A DNA stretch of 64,000 nucleotides from Stratiolaelaps scimitus (taxonomy: Eukaryota > Arthropoda > Arachnida > Mesostigmata > Laelapidae). The position numbers and the translations under genes are program-made. Below the pieces are notes generated by a model. That model made no database searches. It was not told the origin of the DNA and saw only the letters and a program-made list of their open reading frames with translations. Positions 49,025-60,286 of this stretch are shown in pieces. Location of the stretch: assembly GCA_019614645.1 (NCBI GenBank), contig JABWDB010000001.1, positions 12,503,501 through 12,567,500 of the forward strand. Reading direction: 5' to 3'. Positions within the stretch are counted from its first letter, which is position 1. Every line of letters starts with the position of its first letter.

Positions 49025-50338
49025 TTATGCATATAATGTCTCTTGATGTTAACTTCCCGAATGCCTGCTCTACTTTGGTTTAATGCCTTTAATACCGTCA
49101 TCTCTCATTCATATTAAAGATGTTCTGATTTAAATCTGCCGCGTTTAGGAAAGGGACCGCACCCTCACCACCAGTGCGAACAGCCCATTGAGAATCTATT
49201 TTGATTTGCCGCCTGCGAACACGTGCTGCTGCTGCTGCCTCTGTTGTTCTTGTAACTGCGCTGTGCGGTGTGAACAAATACCACAATGTGTACAATTGAT
49301 TGGTGGCGGTGTTCGATTTTTGTGATGTGAGAAACGAAACGTCTATAAATATAAACTCGTGTAATGCACTTCTAAGCGTTCATCGTCAAACGTTAACGGA
49401 GCATTTCCAAGGTAATTTCAGATATATGAAGGGTGATTTTTACAGCAAACCATGTCCATGTACCTAATGAAAATCAGGTAGATGTGACACGAATTTGAAC
49501 ATTTGCCCAACGTTCTTATTTCATTGGTTTAATTCTCAAGTTGTAGTGTTCTGTTGCCGTCTATGAGGAGTCAACTAGCAGCCTTAACAGATAGATTTTG
49601 ACAGCCGTGTATAAATTGTTGACGCCATCGATCTCACTCCCTATTATCCGTGCAAAATGAATGCTAATGTATTGTCAAGCATATCTTGCAACTCTTGTGC
49701 TTAAAATTAGTGGAGCGACAATAATAACAAAATTAGAGCGTATTGTTATGTCCGGGATAGATGTGCACACTAGAATATATATTGAATTGTTGGTTAAAGT
49801 GGCAAACTTCAAATCTCTTGGCAAATGGTGGTAGGATTGTAAGCCTTTTATATTTGTTTAATTTTCATCGAAAATAGGTGCATAATACAAAGGAGGAGTC
49901 GGCTAATTGCTTTCGAATTTCGCTGTTACGTGCGAGAGCGGCCTAGCTGAGACTCTCAGGCAATTTCCTCTAGGTTGGCCTATAGTTTCGGTTACCGCGT
50001 CGTCTCCTCTAAGTGTCCTTAAAATAAAGACAAAAAAACATATGTCATGGGAGGCTTTAGGCCCGGCAGGACATAGTTCGATATGCACAAGATGCTATCT
50101 GTCTGCAACATCCATCTAACTGGCTTATTGAGCTAGATGCTTAGATTATAGAGAGGGTTTTATTCACTATATCATCGTTCCCTTTTTTGTTAGTGTGATT
50201 GGTTATCTTTCAAATAATGGATGACTCGAAAAATCTTTGAAATTTGCCGATTTCAGAATTTTCTCTGAGTCGCAACTCAGCCCAAACAGGACCCGATATA
50301 TGCTGTACAACGCGATCATCAACAACAACAGCAACACC
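48985..50338. other. Region between the unknown minus-strand exon and DDX56
   Basis: Begins with (TA)n at 48,985-49,022. It must contain upstream exons or the promoter of the minus-strand gene and the DDX56 promoter, so the two genes are divergent. No further exon was found in phase. The 50 bases before the DDX56 ATG contain a CAACAACAACAGCAACACC leader. Confidence 0.5.
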
Positions 50339-53300
50339 ATGGCTGAAAGCGATTCGCCCACAGTTGAGTTCCACGAGATGGGGCTTGACGAACGTATTGT
50401 TAAAGCGATCGCCAGACTTGGATGGAGAGAGCCAACGGCGGTTCAAGAGCAAGCTATACCATTTGCCCTTAAAGGTGTGCTTAGCTTAACTAATCGTTTA
50501 AACGTTTCATTATTCTAGGGATCCCTTTATTATAGTTACATACTTTCATATTTCCCTATGATGAATGACCAACGTACATTCGATTGTATCATAATTCTAA
50601 GACAGCTCAACATAGATATTGGAGCGCATTATCAACACACCCCGAGATAATATAAGACCTGGTGGCATTTTGCTGATTGGTATCCGATCGGTTTACTTAC
50701 GTGATTTCCAACTAATTACATTGTAATGTCAGCGCTTCGTTAACTGGTCTTTGTAGAGACGTGTCATATGTAACTAGAACTATAAACGATGGCAAATCTT
50801 TTTGCACTCATATATACATTTATGTTGGGCGAATTCCTTATCAAGTATGTGAGCTACTGAAATGCTATGTTTAATCCTGAAATTGTATTGCGCTGTAATA
50901 TTCTTAAGTATGGCGTTTCTATTTCAGGAAAAGATATCCTTGCAAAGGCTCGAACGGGTTCGGGTAAAACAGCTGGATTTGCTATTCCTGCCATTCAGAA
51001 GGTGCTTGAACGAAAAATGGGTGGATGCAGTCAAGAGACGACAGTACTGGTTTTAGCTCCAAGTAAGGAGCTATGTAAACAAATTTACCGGCATTTTGTC
51101 GCGTTGGCGCAATGTTGCATAGGACTTATACAACTTGTGGATGTCTCCGAGTTTTCGCAATTGGCGGTTCTGCGACCGCAGCTGCTCGAACGACCGGATG
51201 TAGTTATCGGGACGCCTGCAAGGGTTCTTGCGCACTTGAAAGCGGGGAATTTGGTGTTGGACTCAATCCAGATGCTGCTTGTCGATGAGGCTGATCTCGT
51301 GTTTGCATTTGGCCATGAGAAGGATACGGAACAGCTACTGAAAAGCCTACCAACCATCTACCAGGCTATTGTATCGTCGGCCACCCTAAGTGAGGATGTG
51401 TTGGCACTCAAGCGGCTTGTACTTCATAACCCCGTCACCCTTCGCTTGGAGGAAAGTTCGCTGACAGACAATCCGGGCCTGCAGCAGTATGTGGTGAAAT
51501 GCGAAGATTTGGACAAGTACGCAATCCTTGCAGCCCTGTTTAAGCTCAATCTGATCAAGGGCAAGACGCTCATATTTGTCAACTCAGTCGATAGGGGATA
51601 TCGAACCAAGCTGTTCCTCGATCAGTTCGGTGTTCGTTGCTGTGTCCTCAACAGTGAGTTGCCGCATTCCTCGCGACAGGTCGTCATTGACCGATTTAAC
51701 GAAGGTCGCTACGATACCATTGTGGCATCTGATGACAAATCACTGGACATGAAGTTGTCCTCGGGCAAGAAGAAAGATGGAAACAAGAAACGACCTGGTG
51801 CAGATCGCGAGTTTGCAGCCAGCCGCGGTCTGGATTTTCAGTTTGTATCCAATGTTATTAACTTAGAGTTTCCCTCGAGTACTGAGGCGTACGTTCATCG
51901 TGTCGGCCGTACAGCTCGTGCCAACCAGAAGGGAACAGCCCTTAACTTTGTCTCTATACGCGAAATGCCCTTGTACGAGGCTGTTGAAGCAAAGATGATT
52001 GCAGAGAAACAGAATATGTTTCAGCCGTACCGGTTTAAGATCGATGAAATCGAAGGATTTCGTTATCGGGCGCAGACGGCACTCAACCAATTGCAGAAGC
52101 GAGTCATCAAGGAGGCCCGAATCAAAGACATCAAAGAGGTACTAAGGACTGTGTGTTTCATAATTGTTAGGTTAACTAATCTAAAAAATTAAGCGCACAC
52201 TGGCCCAGTCATTGCTTCTTAATTCGCCAACGGTTATTGTCGCAATAGCTAGGGGTAAGAGCATATAGATGTAACCCAGGTTTATGTCGTCACGCGATTT
52301 CGGAAGACCGAATGTTCCACTGGGCCGAAATATAAGTCCGTTATTTTTTGAGTGATTAGACTTGAAACGAAATGACACAATTTCCGGATGCGTTCTCATG
52401 GAACCTGGTAGTTGAATTAGCAAAAATATATTTATCGATATAGTATGTAGTTTTGCAAACACCACAAAAACTAATTCATAATAATAATAGTTGTTATTGG
52501 TATCATTACTAATAGTATTTGTTAAACATTCGAAGCTGAGGAATTGAACAAACGAATGTTTATTTGTTAGATAGATACCTGCTTTTCCGTATTCCTATCA
52601 ACCTCCTAGAATCTGTTATCTGCGGGGTACCGGGATGTACGTAGAATCAGCACTAACGGCAGGTTTTTGCCCTCCTGATTTACAGGAAATGCTAAAAAGC
52701 GCTAAACTCAAGACCTTCTTCGAGGAAAATCCGCGAGAACACTCGCTTCTGCGCCATGACAAAGCTGTACGAACGAAAGGGGTCAAGGCTTACGGTCTCA
52801 AGCATGTCCCGGACTACATCGTTCCGCCAACATTACAACGTATTATGCAGGTTTGTTGAGTTCATTGTATTGCTTGGGAACGGTATAAATATCTATGAGA
52901 TTAAGCAAAAGAGTAAAATGAGATTGATCGACAGATACAAGTCCATGCCTTTGGATGGCGTGGTGGGTACGGTTGGCAGTACCAACAAAGGGAGTTTTAG
53001 GGAGTCTGAGCTTTAAATCGGAGCGGGGCCATATTTACTTTTATAGGCAGTATCTCCGCAATAAGATTTGTTAAGTAGTAGTGGCAACTAATGTGGTCTG
53101 CGGCACAGCTACCTCTGTGCAGAAAGGAAGGCACCGTACACCCCCTGTTTGCGTCATAAATACTGTATGTTTACATACACGCGGCTTTCTAAAGATACCC
53201 TATTGAGTACTCGTTTTAAAAACCGGAAGTGGACCGAGGTCTTGAGAGGAAGCCTGGAATGAGAGAGAAGGCAAGCAGCTGAGAGTCAGCTAACCACGTC

Positions 53301-53829
53301 ATGTCCGTACGGTGAGGAGGATGTGTGGTACTCGTGGCTGGGCTTATGTACATCTCACCGCCCTTACTGAAGAAATGCGCTAAGTGATACCGAGAAGGGC
53401 GGTGTTGTTGAACATCCTCACCAATGCCAATAAGGGGAGTGGTCACGGTGTTGACATGCATTAATATACCAACAAGCCCTTTTTAAAAAAAAACAGCAGG
53501 TGTTAATCTTTGCAAAAAATGGCGATAAATGTTTCTGTAGCAATTCTTAGTTATTGCCTTAAGTGTCTAATTGGACGATCGGTTCAACTGTCGAGGGTAG
53601 TAGGTCCAACAATTCCGGCTATCTACTGTGAATATTGATTGCTGTTTTTCGACCGTTTTAGATGTCCAGTCGAAAACGGCCTCGAGCAACAGAGGACGAT
53701 ACCCCTGCAGGACCAAGCGCCATGGAACCACCGCATAAAAATGCCCCCAAAAGACGCAAAGCGCCTCCCCGAAGTAGCAACAGGAAGAATAAGGATCCGC
53801 TGAAAAGTTTTTCATTTAAATCTAAATAA
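50339..53829 (+). CDS. DDX56: DEAD-box RNA helicase DDX56 (nucleolar, 60S ribosome biogenesis), 4 exons, 559 aa
   Basis: Exons are 50339-50474, 50928-52138, 52686-52850 and 53662-53829, with GT-AG borders and phases 1, 0 and 0. The ATG is in an ideal ACCATGG context. The family acts in the nucleolus on pre-60S particles (family knowledge). The Q-motif region is VEFHEMGLDERIVKAIARLG, then EPTAVQEQAIP (8-41). Motif I is ARTGSGKT (53-60), with LAPSKELCKQ as motif Ia and GTPARVL as Ib. Motif II is VDEAD (Asp165-Asp168), motif III SAT (196-198) and motif VI HRVGRTAR (369-376). The specific assignment rests on the C-terminal KLKTFFEENPREHSLLRHDK, then HVPDYIVPPTL and KDPLKSFSF, which are DDX56/Dbp9 features. 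The length is close to the human protein (547 aa). The C-tail is Lys/Arg-rich, as expected of a nucleolar protein. Confidence 0.96.
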
Positions 53830-53830
53830 A
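53825..53830 (+). terminator. Candidate poly(A) signal overlapping the DDX56 stop codon
   Basis: AATAAA spans the TAA stop (53827-53829), followed within 30 bases by a GT-rich stretch (TTATATATGTGGTTGGG). If it is used, the 3' UTR would be only a few dozen bases. No other AATAAA on the plus strand is as close. Confidence 0.5.
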
Positions 53831-54900
53831 TGCTGTACATTGTTATATATGTGGTTGGGTATGAACACTGGTGTCTTCCTTAGTTTATAACCAGGACGAC
53901 GAGTGTGGCTTTGGTGTCTACTCGTGTGATTTAGCTCAAAATAACGAGAAGACATACTGCGTGTAGCTGTTTTACAGTAGATGACTATTCTGGAATAGCT
54001 TCGTAGATAACATTTTGAAAACATTTGTCCACTGAGGGGAAATACGAAAAATTCTGCTACATTCCACAGCGGAATGTGTTACACAGAAAAGTTTGCACGG
54101 ATTTCTTAAGATCTGCAGCTTATACAGTCTGTCTTATTGGTGCGTTGTATATATTATGAGTAATTGGATGTCATTTATTGGGTAAGCACGAACGACAAAA
54201 GCACTCAGGCACGCGCATAGATACGGACACAGAGACAACGCATCGGCCTGCGGCATCGACTATTCCGGTTTATTGCAGCCGTTATGAACACTAATTGTTT
54301 AAACGAATAGACATATAGTCGGATACATAGTGATACTGCAGGATGTCACTCAGTGGCTACAACACAATATATCTTAATTAGTCGTTTTCTTTTTGCAAAT
54401 AATAATTTCTCCGACTCATGCTTTTCGCATTATATCAGATGACAATTCTATATGGTTCTCTCCATATGATCTCACATGCAGAACGTTGCGGAAGTAAAAA
54501 AAATCCGATCAAAAAAACGATCGTTTCAAATTCGGGTCATTCTTCGACTAGAATGTTTGTCACTCAACTAAAGATCCCATAACGATATTTGCTATATGTA
54601 CATTCAACGAACACAATCGAATTCTCGAATAGTGATGATAAACGACGCAGATCAACTTTCATCAGCCGAATCCTCATCAAATGTTCGCGGATGTTTAAAT
54701 AAGCCTACAATACAATACTGTTGTATAATTATTGTCATTAATTCTATAACCATGATTCAAGTCTCGTTGTTTGCTGTTTTCTCGATGGCTAATGTGTAAG
54801 CATTGTATTTCCAATGAAAAAAAAACCGAGTGGCTGAATGCAGCAGCAATTGCACTGTCCAACGGGTGAGCGCTTCGACTGTGCTCACAACAATCTGTCA
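53831..54900. other. Convergent intergenic region between DDX56 and minus-strand exons
   Basis: AT-rich and without a supported exon. TTTATT on the plus strand at about 54,171 and 54,266 would be AATAAA on the minus strand and could end the minus-strand gene. Confidence 0.4.
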
Positions 54901-55047
54901 TTAATGACGTATTACCAAGAAAAATGACACCACCAGTAGTGACGAGAGAAAGTGCGCCCCCCAGCTTGTAAGTTAAAGTAACGACTTTGGACAGGGCTCC
55001 TCTGAAAAATATATAAGGTAATGCCTGACGAACGTTGCCCGGTTTGA

Positions 55048-55254
55048 CTAAGGAAAGACGTCAAAATCTGTCCAGCGGGTTGCTCTTTGTGAGGAGCTAT
55101 CCGGCGACAGGGGCGCGTGCATTTTCGGAAACCATTCGAGCTGCACGACTGCATGGGCTGTCGGGTAGCAGCCGTCGCAATAGTTCGACAGTATGAAATA
55201 GAGGTCAATCATCATGCGACCGGACTCTAGCGGTCGGGCGTGAGTAAGCGTCCA
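55048..55254 (-). CDS. Candidate downstream exon of the 55.4-55.9 kb gene
   Basis: After the strong acceptor GTTTTTCAG the minus strand reads WTLTHARPLESGRMMIDLYF, then ILSNYCDGCYPTAHAVVQLE and WFPKMHAPLSPDSS, stopping at 55048. Codon choice looks natural. It joins in phase 0 to the exon ending at 55743, but not to the one ending at 55398 unless a weaker acceptor inside it is used. The true splice pattern is therefore unresolved, and family and stop are uncertain. Another frame around 54,910-55,010 (VTLTYKLGGALSLVTTGG) could encode a membrane segment. Confidence 0.3.
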   Translation of the reverse strand, partial: WTLTHARPLESGRMMIDLYFILSNYCDGCYPTAHAVVQLEWFPKMHAPLSPDSSSQRATRWTDFDVFP

Positions 55255-55397
55255 CTGAAAAACAACAAGGTACAGGAATTTCAAGAAGACACAGAGCATG
55301 TTATGTCGTCGACTGGATAAGGCTGACCATCCAGTTGAAAATCATTTTCATTGGTTTGGAAAATGCAACTAATTAGGAGGGTAAGTCCTCTAATTAC

Positions 55398-55948
55398 GAG
55401 AGTATCCTTCCTTGCTCCGGTGGCGGATCCAAATCTTGTTGGAATTCTCTTCCCTGCCATCTGTGTATATGTAATATTCACACACATCTCCTCTAAACTG
55501 AACACATAAGACTGGGTTGTACGCAGACATAACGCCAAGAGGCAGCATCTACCAAGCGGATGACATGGCACAAGTTTAATTTTCAGCCTTTAGCAGCTGT
55601 AAAGAGAATAATAAAAGGCACCGTATGGTACACAAAGGGCATGTGCTAAATGTTTGACGAGCAATGAACGGACCCATATAGATATGCATATCATCATATG
55701 TGTACAAACGGAAAGCCTTGGAGACAAATCTGCAACTCACACCTGTACATGTAGATATGAAGAATTGTGTGCGCAATCAAATGGTGATAGTCTACGGGTA
55801 AGGAGGGGCACATTTGGGGAGGTAGCGAAGAGAACATTCCCAAAGTTAAAATCATAATCACGACTAACTCTAACGTATAAAACAGTAGGAGATTTGCTCA
55901 TAGCAATCATGCCATCAGGAGCATCAGTTAACATGGCAATAGCAACAA
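55398..55948 (-). CDS. Two phase-compatible exons, possibly the same gene as 58045-58635
   Basis: Minus-strand exons are 55948-55743 (acceptor TCGTTTAG, 68 codons after a split codon, donor CAG|GTGTGA) and 55497-55398 (acceptor TGTTCAG, 33 codons plus one base, donor TCTC|GTAATT). They read VAIAMLTDAPDGMIAMSKSP, then VLYVRVSRDYDFNFGNVLF and DCAHNSSYLHVQ, continuing FRGDVCEYYIYTDGREE. A sequon (NSS) and paired cysteines suggest a luminal domain. The first exon needs a phase-1 donor upstream, which 58045 supplies, but the exon at 56391-57065 then lies inside that intron. An alternative acceptor at 55993 would add a hydrophobic stretch (FLNSLFIYTIRLVVAIAML) that could be a membrane anchor. Confidence 0.35.
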
Positions 55949-56390
55949 CTAAACGAATCGTATAAATAAACAAACTGTTCAGGAAACATTTTTCTGTAAT
56001 AATGGCTCTTATTATCACAGGCCTAAATTCTGCTCCAAAACACGCCCCAAACTACGAATGCATATACACGTAGCACCTCCACACAGCTGGACAGTTTGGA
56101 ACGTATATGCTCAAGCAAAACTTTGAGACTCCTAATTGCCATTTGATCATTTTTAAATGATCAAACCAAGCCACAATTCACCGTATGAATGTAGTCTAAT
56201 TCAGTAGGGCTATGGCCGTTTCGAGGCGAATGATCATCCTTGAGCCATGGTATGTCTAAACGATTACACCACGCCAGTCACCCGATATTGTATCATCATA
56301 TTTACTACACAATTACATGTTGTTATTACGGTTATAGATCAAGATAGAACTGGCGCAACACGTTTTCCGAGACAGTCCCCTTTGACGTAC

Positions 56391-57065
56391 CTGCACTTCA
56401 CCTTGTTGTTCCTGCTTAATAAAAAAACCCATCGTTTTCTTGCGATGGATGAGTGAAATTTTCGGAACACAGGTGGGATGAACTTCAAGCAGAATCCTCG
56501 AGCATTTGCCGTTGAACTGACTGCCATCAATGACGGTATCCTTACCACCGTACTCGATCACCATGCGACAGTCCTTCGCCTTGGCACCTGTGTAAACCGT
56601 CAACGAGATGGGCAGCAGCATAATCTGACCGGCGAAAGATTTCAGGTCATCCGCGAGCACCGCTGACAGCTCGCTGGCCCGACCCAGCCTGAGAGAGCCG
56701 GCACGTTTGCCTTTGCTCGACACAAATCTGCTGCTTGAGTTAGCGCAGTGCAAGATTTCCTTGACACGAGCATCGAAGCTATGCAAAGCTTCGAGGACCT
56801 CGTCAGCTCGGACGCCACCCCCGAATACATCGTCAGCCAGAGCGTAATACTCGGCTAATCCGGAGCTGACCAGGATGTTTTTTTGTACGTTCGTTAACTG
56901 GGTTGTTACATGCTGCCGCAGTAGAGCCCAATGTTTACCGGATCCACAATCACTGCTGGTTGTTCGAATGGCCGATGGCCTGCACTTACTCTCCTTACCC
57001 TGCGACTCCGCTTGGCTCCTCTTCCGCGACACTTTCGCTGACATCGCCGCTATCGACGTCTTCAT
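56391..57065 (-). CDS. First coding exon of an unrecognised gene, 225 codons
   Basis: On the minus strand an ATG at 57065-57063 (A at -3) opens 225 codons ending at a good donor, CAG|GTACGT (56390). The frame is open further upstream to a TGA with no earlier ATG. It begins MKTSIAAMSAKVSRKRSQ and is basic and Ser-rich for about 40 residues. A helical stretch follows (HWALLRQHVTTQLTNVQKNI, then LAEYYALADDVFGGG) and then a more globular part with LPISLTVYTGAKAKDCRMVI and CVPKISLIHRKKTMGFF. There is no signal peptide or membrane helix. I do not recognise the family, and the next exon was not found in phase 0. The alternative is that the frame simply continues to the stop at 56313 without splicing. 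Confidence 0.55.
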
Positions 57066-58044
57066 AGTGTGTCTGATATTGTGAAACGTATCTGCAACAG
57101 GTGGAAGTGGTTCCCAAGACGACCTCGTACTAGCAGCCTTTAATCCAAAATTTGATCCATACACCTTGGTATAAGAGCGTTCAATAGACTTCGCTTCTGG
57201 ACTAAAGAAAGCACGCGCTCGAAACACCGCATATGAAGTGGCGACCTTAGTTTGTCAGTCGGTTCGACCATTCGCCAGTCACATACTTATGCAACACAAA
57301 CGTCCCTCCGATTTCCGAAGTTCGATTGCAAACGCATCAGTCGACATTACTCTGCATCGACATTGCTCGCACACAGACATTGCCGCGCGGTGGTGGAGAT
57401 GGCGAGGGTATATGCGTAGTCCACGTCGATTGCACGGGCCAAAAAAACTGCTTCGTCGTGCGCGCGCGTATGCTGGAACCTGAATAATGCACTCGATGGG
57501 GCCGTACAAGGAGCACGCACAACCAAATATGAGAGATCAACATACATGCGGATAGGGTGAGCGGTGTTCTTCGGGACGAATGCAAATACAGATATGACAT
57601 TTTTCATTTCACGTAGATGAGCAGTGTAAGCTGCATTCTGCTTGCAGAGTGGTGCCTGCATTCATATCGATTATCGATGTGTCTCCCTTTTTCTAAAGGA
57701 TACACGTTGTGTTCATTCTTTAATACGTTAATTGACAGAAAAATGCAATAGGTGACTGTGGTGTGCGTCTTAGAGAGTGGTACGTGATCGAAGAAGTATA
57801 TGGATTGAGTAACACAATAGAGCAATCAACGACCATTTCTACAACCATACATTCTTGACGATTTAATAAACATTTTACAAAGAGAGAAGCCGGTCGATCA
57901 AGAGATCGAGAGATCTCACAAAACATATATACAACTTGTAACACATCCCTCTTACATAGAGATGTGTTACAAAACGTATATGTATATATATATATATGCA
58001 TATATGTCATCCATAAATGTAACATTTTACCAAGAGTGAAATAC

Positions 58045-58635
58045 CTTCAGCGACCGTAGACCTTACTGAGGATGCGGATTTCGTTATTACGACGAAAACA
58101 TCAAAGTATATATTTGTTCCAATTTGTTGGAATCCCGATGTCAGCTGAAATGTCAGTAACCCAAAACTTGCCTCTGGGCAGTATAGACTAATGGATCTGT
58201 CAACATCGTACACTTTCGACATACTCGTCGCCGCGTTCCAAAGCGAGCCGAATGGATACTGTCAAAATATCCAGATCCCGAGAAAGGAATCGTAAGGGTC
58301 GTGTAATCGTCGCCAGCATTCAACGTAAAGTAACTATTATATTGAGCACATATCTGTCTATATATTACATATGTACAGCGTGTTCTTTTTAGTGTGGCTA
58401 CTAATGTCAAAGAGGTTAAACGGGAAGAGTGACGCCAATCTCTGCAAAAAAGTATAGCAGTATATGATATCTATTAGGTAAAACACACATTGAAAATGAT
58501 TTCCCGTTCAACTCCCCGGATGGTATATCTATGTACACACGTGCAGGGCATACTTACGTTTAGTGGGCGGCTCGACTTGTAGCAGCTAAATTGTGGTATC
58601 GGCAATCTAGTGTCTTCACAAGCACACTGGTCTTT
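58045..58635 (-). CDS. Two phase-compatible exons of an unrecognised cysteine-containing protein
   Basis: Minus-strand exons are 58635-58558 (26 codons, KDQCACEDTRLPIPQF then SCYKSSRPLN, donor AAC|GTAAGT) and 58258-58045 (acceptor TTTGACAG, 71 codons plus one base, donor GAAG|GTATTT). The second reads YPFGSLWNAATSMSKV, then DVDRSISLYCPEASFGLL and TNIYFDVFVVI, like a beta-rich extracellular domain. The shared phase 0 junction and clean splice sites support them. They begin about 340 bases after the CFAP418 stop on the same strand. A start codon or signal peptide was not found. Family unknown. Confidence 0.4.
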
Positions 58636-58975
58636 CTACATTTCGTCAGTAACAGACACCGTAATTTCATACTATGGCTTCATAATGTGACGGAAGACAA
58701 AATAATCACAAGCACTGGTCTGTCTACCTCTCTTATTTGAATTACGTTTATTTACACAGACCGACTCCGCTATCATATAGCACTTTGCATGTATTATGCC
58801 CCTATTACTCTGTTGTCAGTGGATAGGCGTCACTATTTGTATGCGATCATTATTGCAGTTGTACCACTACTCCGTAGTCGTTATACAATACAGAAGTGGT
58901 AATTTGGTCACGTTATCAAGCAATTGATGAGTCAACGCGTAGCAGCAAAGTCATGCAGAACTGGGTAGTTAGAGG

Positions 58976-60286
58976 TCAGTGTAGGCCTTGAAAATCTTGG
59001 TGTTCACCGTCGACGCAAAACCATCTAAGGCCGAGCGAGGCAGGCGTGGATACTTGACCATCGTCGACCGATACCCATCTGCACTGGCACGCGTATGCAC
59101 GTCCACCTTGGGCAGGTGCAAGTTTCTGGCGCAAAGCGCCTCCGCATGGAGCGTGGTTTCGTAAAAACATATAATCCATGTCGGAGAGCCAACGTGAATC
59201 TGCGGAACGAATAGAATGCTTTTAGTATGGGATTGGCCATCAGCAATAAACATGAGATCAGAGGAGTCAGTAAGAATAACGCACCTCTCAAGATGCCACG
59301 TGGAGACGACCACCGTACTTGTGTTCCTTCAAAACAACAGGGTAATCTCCGAAAACCGATGATACTGTGTTGTGTCTTTTATTTCGTATTGCCTTCCCAT
59401 GCAGGAAGGTAACGATGAACTGTACGGTATCAATTTAGCGGCGTTTAAAGGGTATAATAGCCAATAGCGGAGCTTTATGGAACACTGATTGTCCATTGGT
59501 TATACCTGAGAAAGCCACGACAGCTATGTCACAGGAAGCACAACGGAGCCGGGAACATGCACGGATGACGCCCGTACAAGAGATGCCCACCCCAAGGGAG
59601 GACCCGCCCAGATAAGCCGGAGCACATCGTCCGCTCTCTCCAGCGACTCGTTCCTGTAAACGGTTCAAAGGGCGATACGAGAGGAGGGGATTTTCTCTAG
59701 TCGTGTAGCATATATTCATTCACTCAAAAATATTTTTCTGATCTAGAACGTGTTGATGCTTGAACAGTGTCTCCGAGCCGATGGAGATTACTGCCTATCC
59801 GGATCAGAACCTCACAACGCTTATGACATCGATTGCTTTTGTAAAATTACACATTAGATCAGGTATCTGTCCACTTGATATTTGAGGTGGCAGTACACTC
59901 GCCTCACCAACGACGCTTGTGTGAAAGCTTCTTGCAGGATGCAGAAGTAATCGCCTTTTTAAGTGTTTAGTATGAATATAGCCCTGCAGTATTTTTACTG
60001 CCGAAACCTCTCAATATTGGCACCCACAAAGCCGAAACAAATACAGTATTTTTTGTGCTGTCCAGCGGGGAATTCGCTATTGTATCCAGTTACGATATTT
60101 GTTTCTCGCAACGAAAAACTCTTGGAATGAACAAGTTAGCCCTTCCGCCGCGCCTTCCAGTTGCACTTTCGGGTATGATGTTCAGCTAACCTTTGAGGAC
60201 GGTTGTGCCCCATCGTGGGTGTCTGTTCTATGGGCTTGCTCGTGAAGCAGTTCGTTGACCAGCTCTTCGATCTCCTCGGCCAGCAT
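58976..60286 (-). CDS. CFAP418: CFAP418 (C8orf37) homologue, cilia- and photoreceptor-associated protein, 3 exons, 155 aa
   Basis: Minus-strand exons are 60286-60191, 59653-59506 and 59199-58976, with phases 0 and 1 and borders AAG|GTTAGC, TTTACAG, TCAG|GTATAA and TTCCGCAG. The protein starts MLAEEIEELVNELLHEQ, matching the acidic N-terminal helix of the family. It continues CAPAYLGGSS and LRCASCDIAVVAF, then the conserved C-terminal domain DYMFLRNHAP, GGRAYACQCRW and LGLRWFCVDGEH. The pattern of YLGGSS, LRC..CD, DYMF.RN, RAYACQC.W and RW.C is diagnostic. Human CFAP418 is about 207 aa; loss of it causes retinal dystrophy and Bardet-Biedl-like disease (established). Here the linker between the acidic helix and the domain is shortened. 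The upstream in-frame TGA supports this ATG. The other two frames of the last exon are open over long stretches but do not match the family. Confidence 0.93.

Noticed and set aside
58969..59313. 114-codon minus-strand frame overlapping the last CFAP418 exon
   Set aside because: It looked coding at first, but a frame one step over matches CFAP418 motif by motif and joins its upstream exon in phase.
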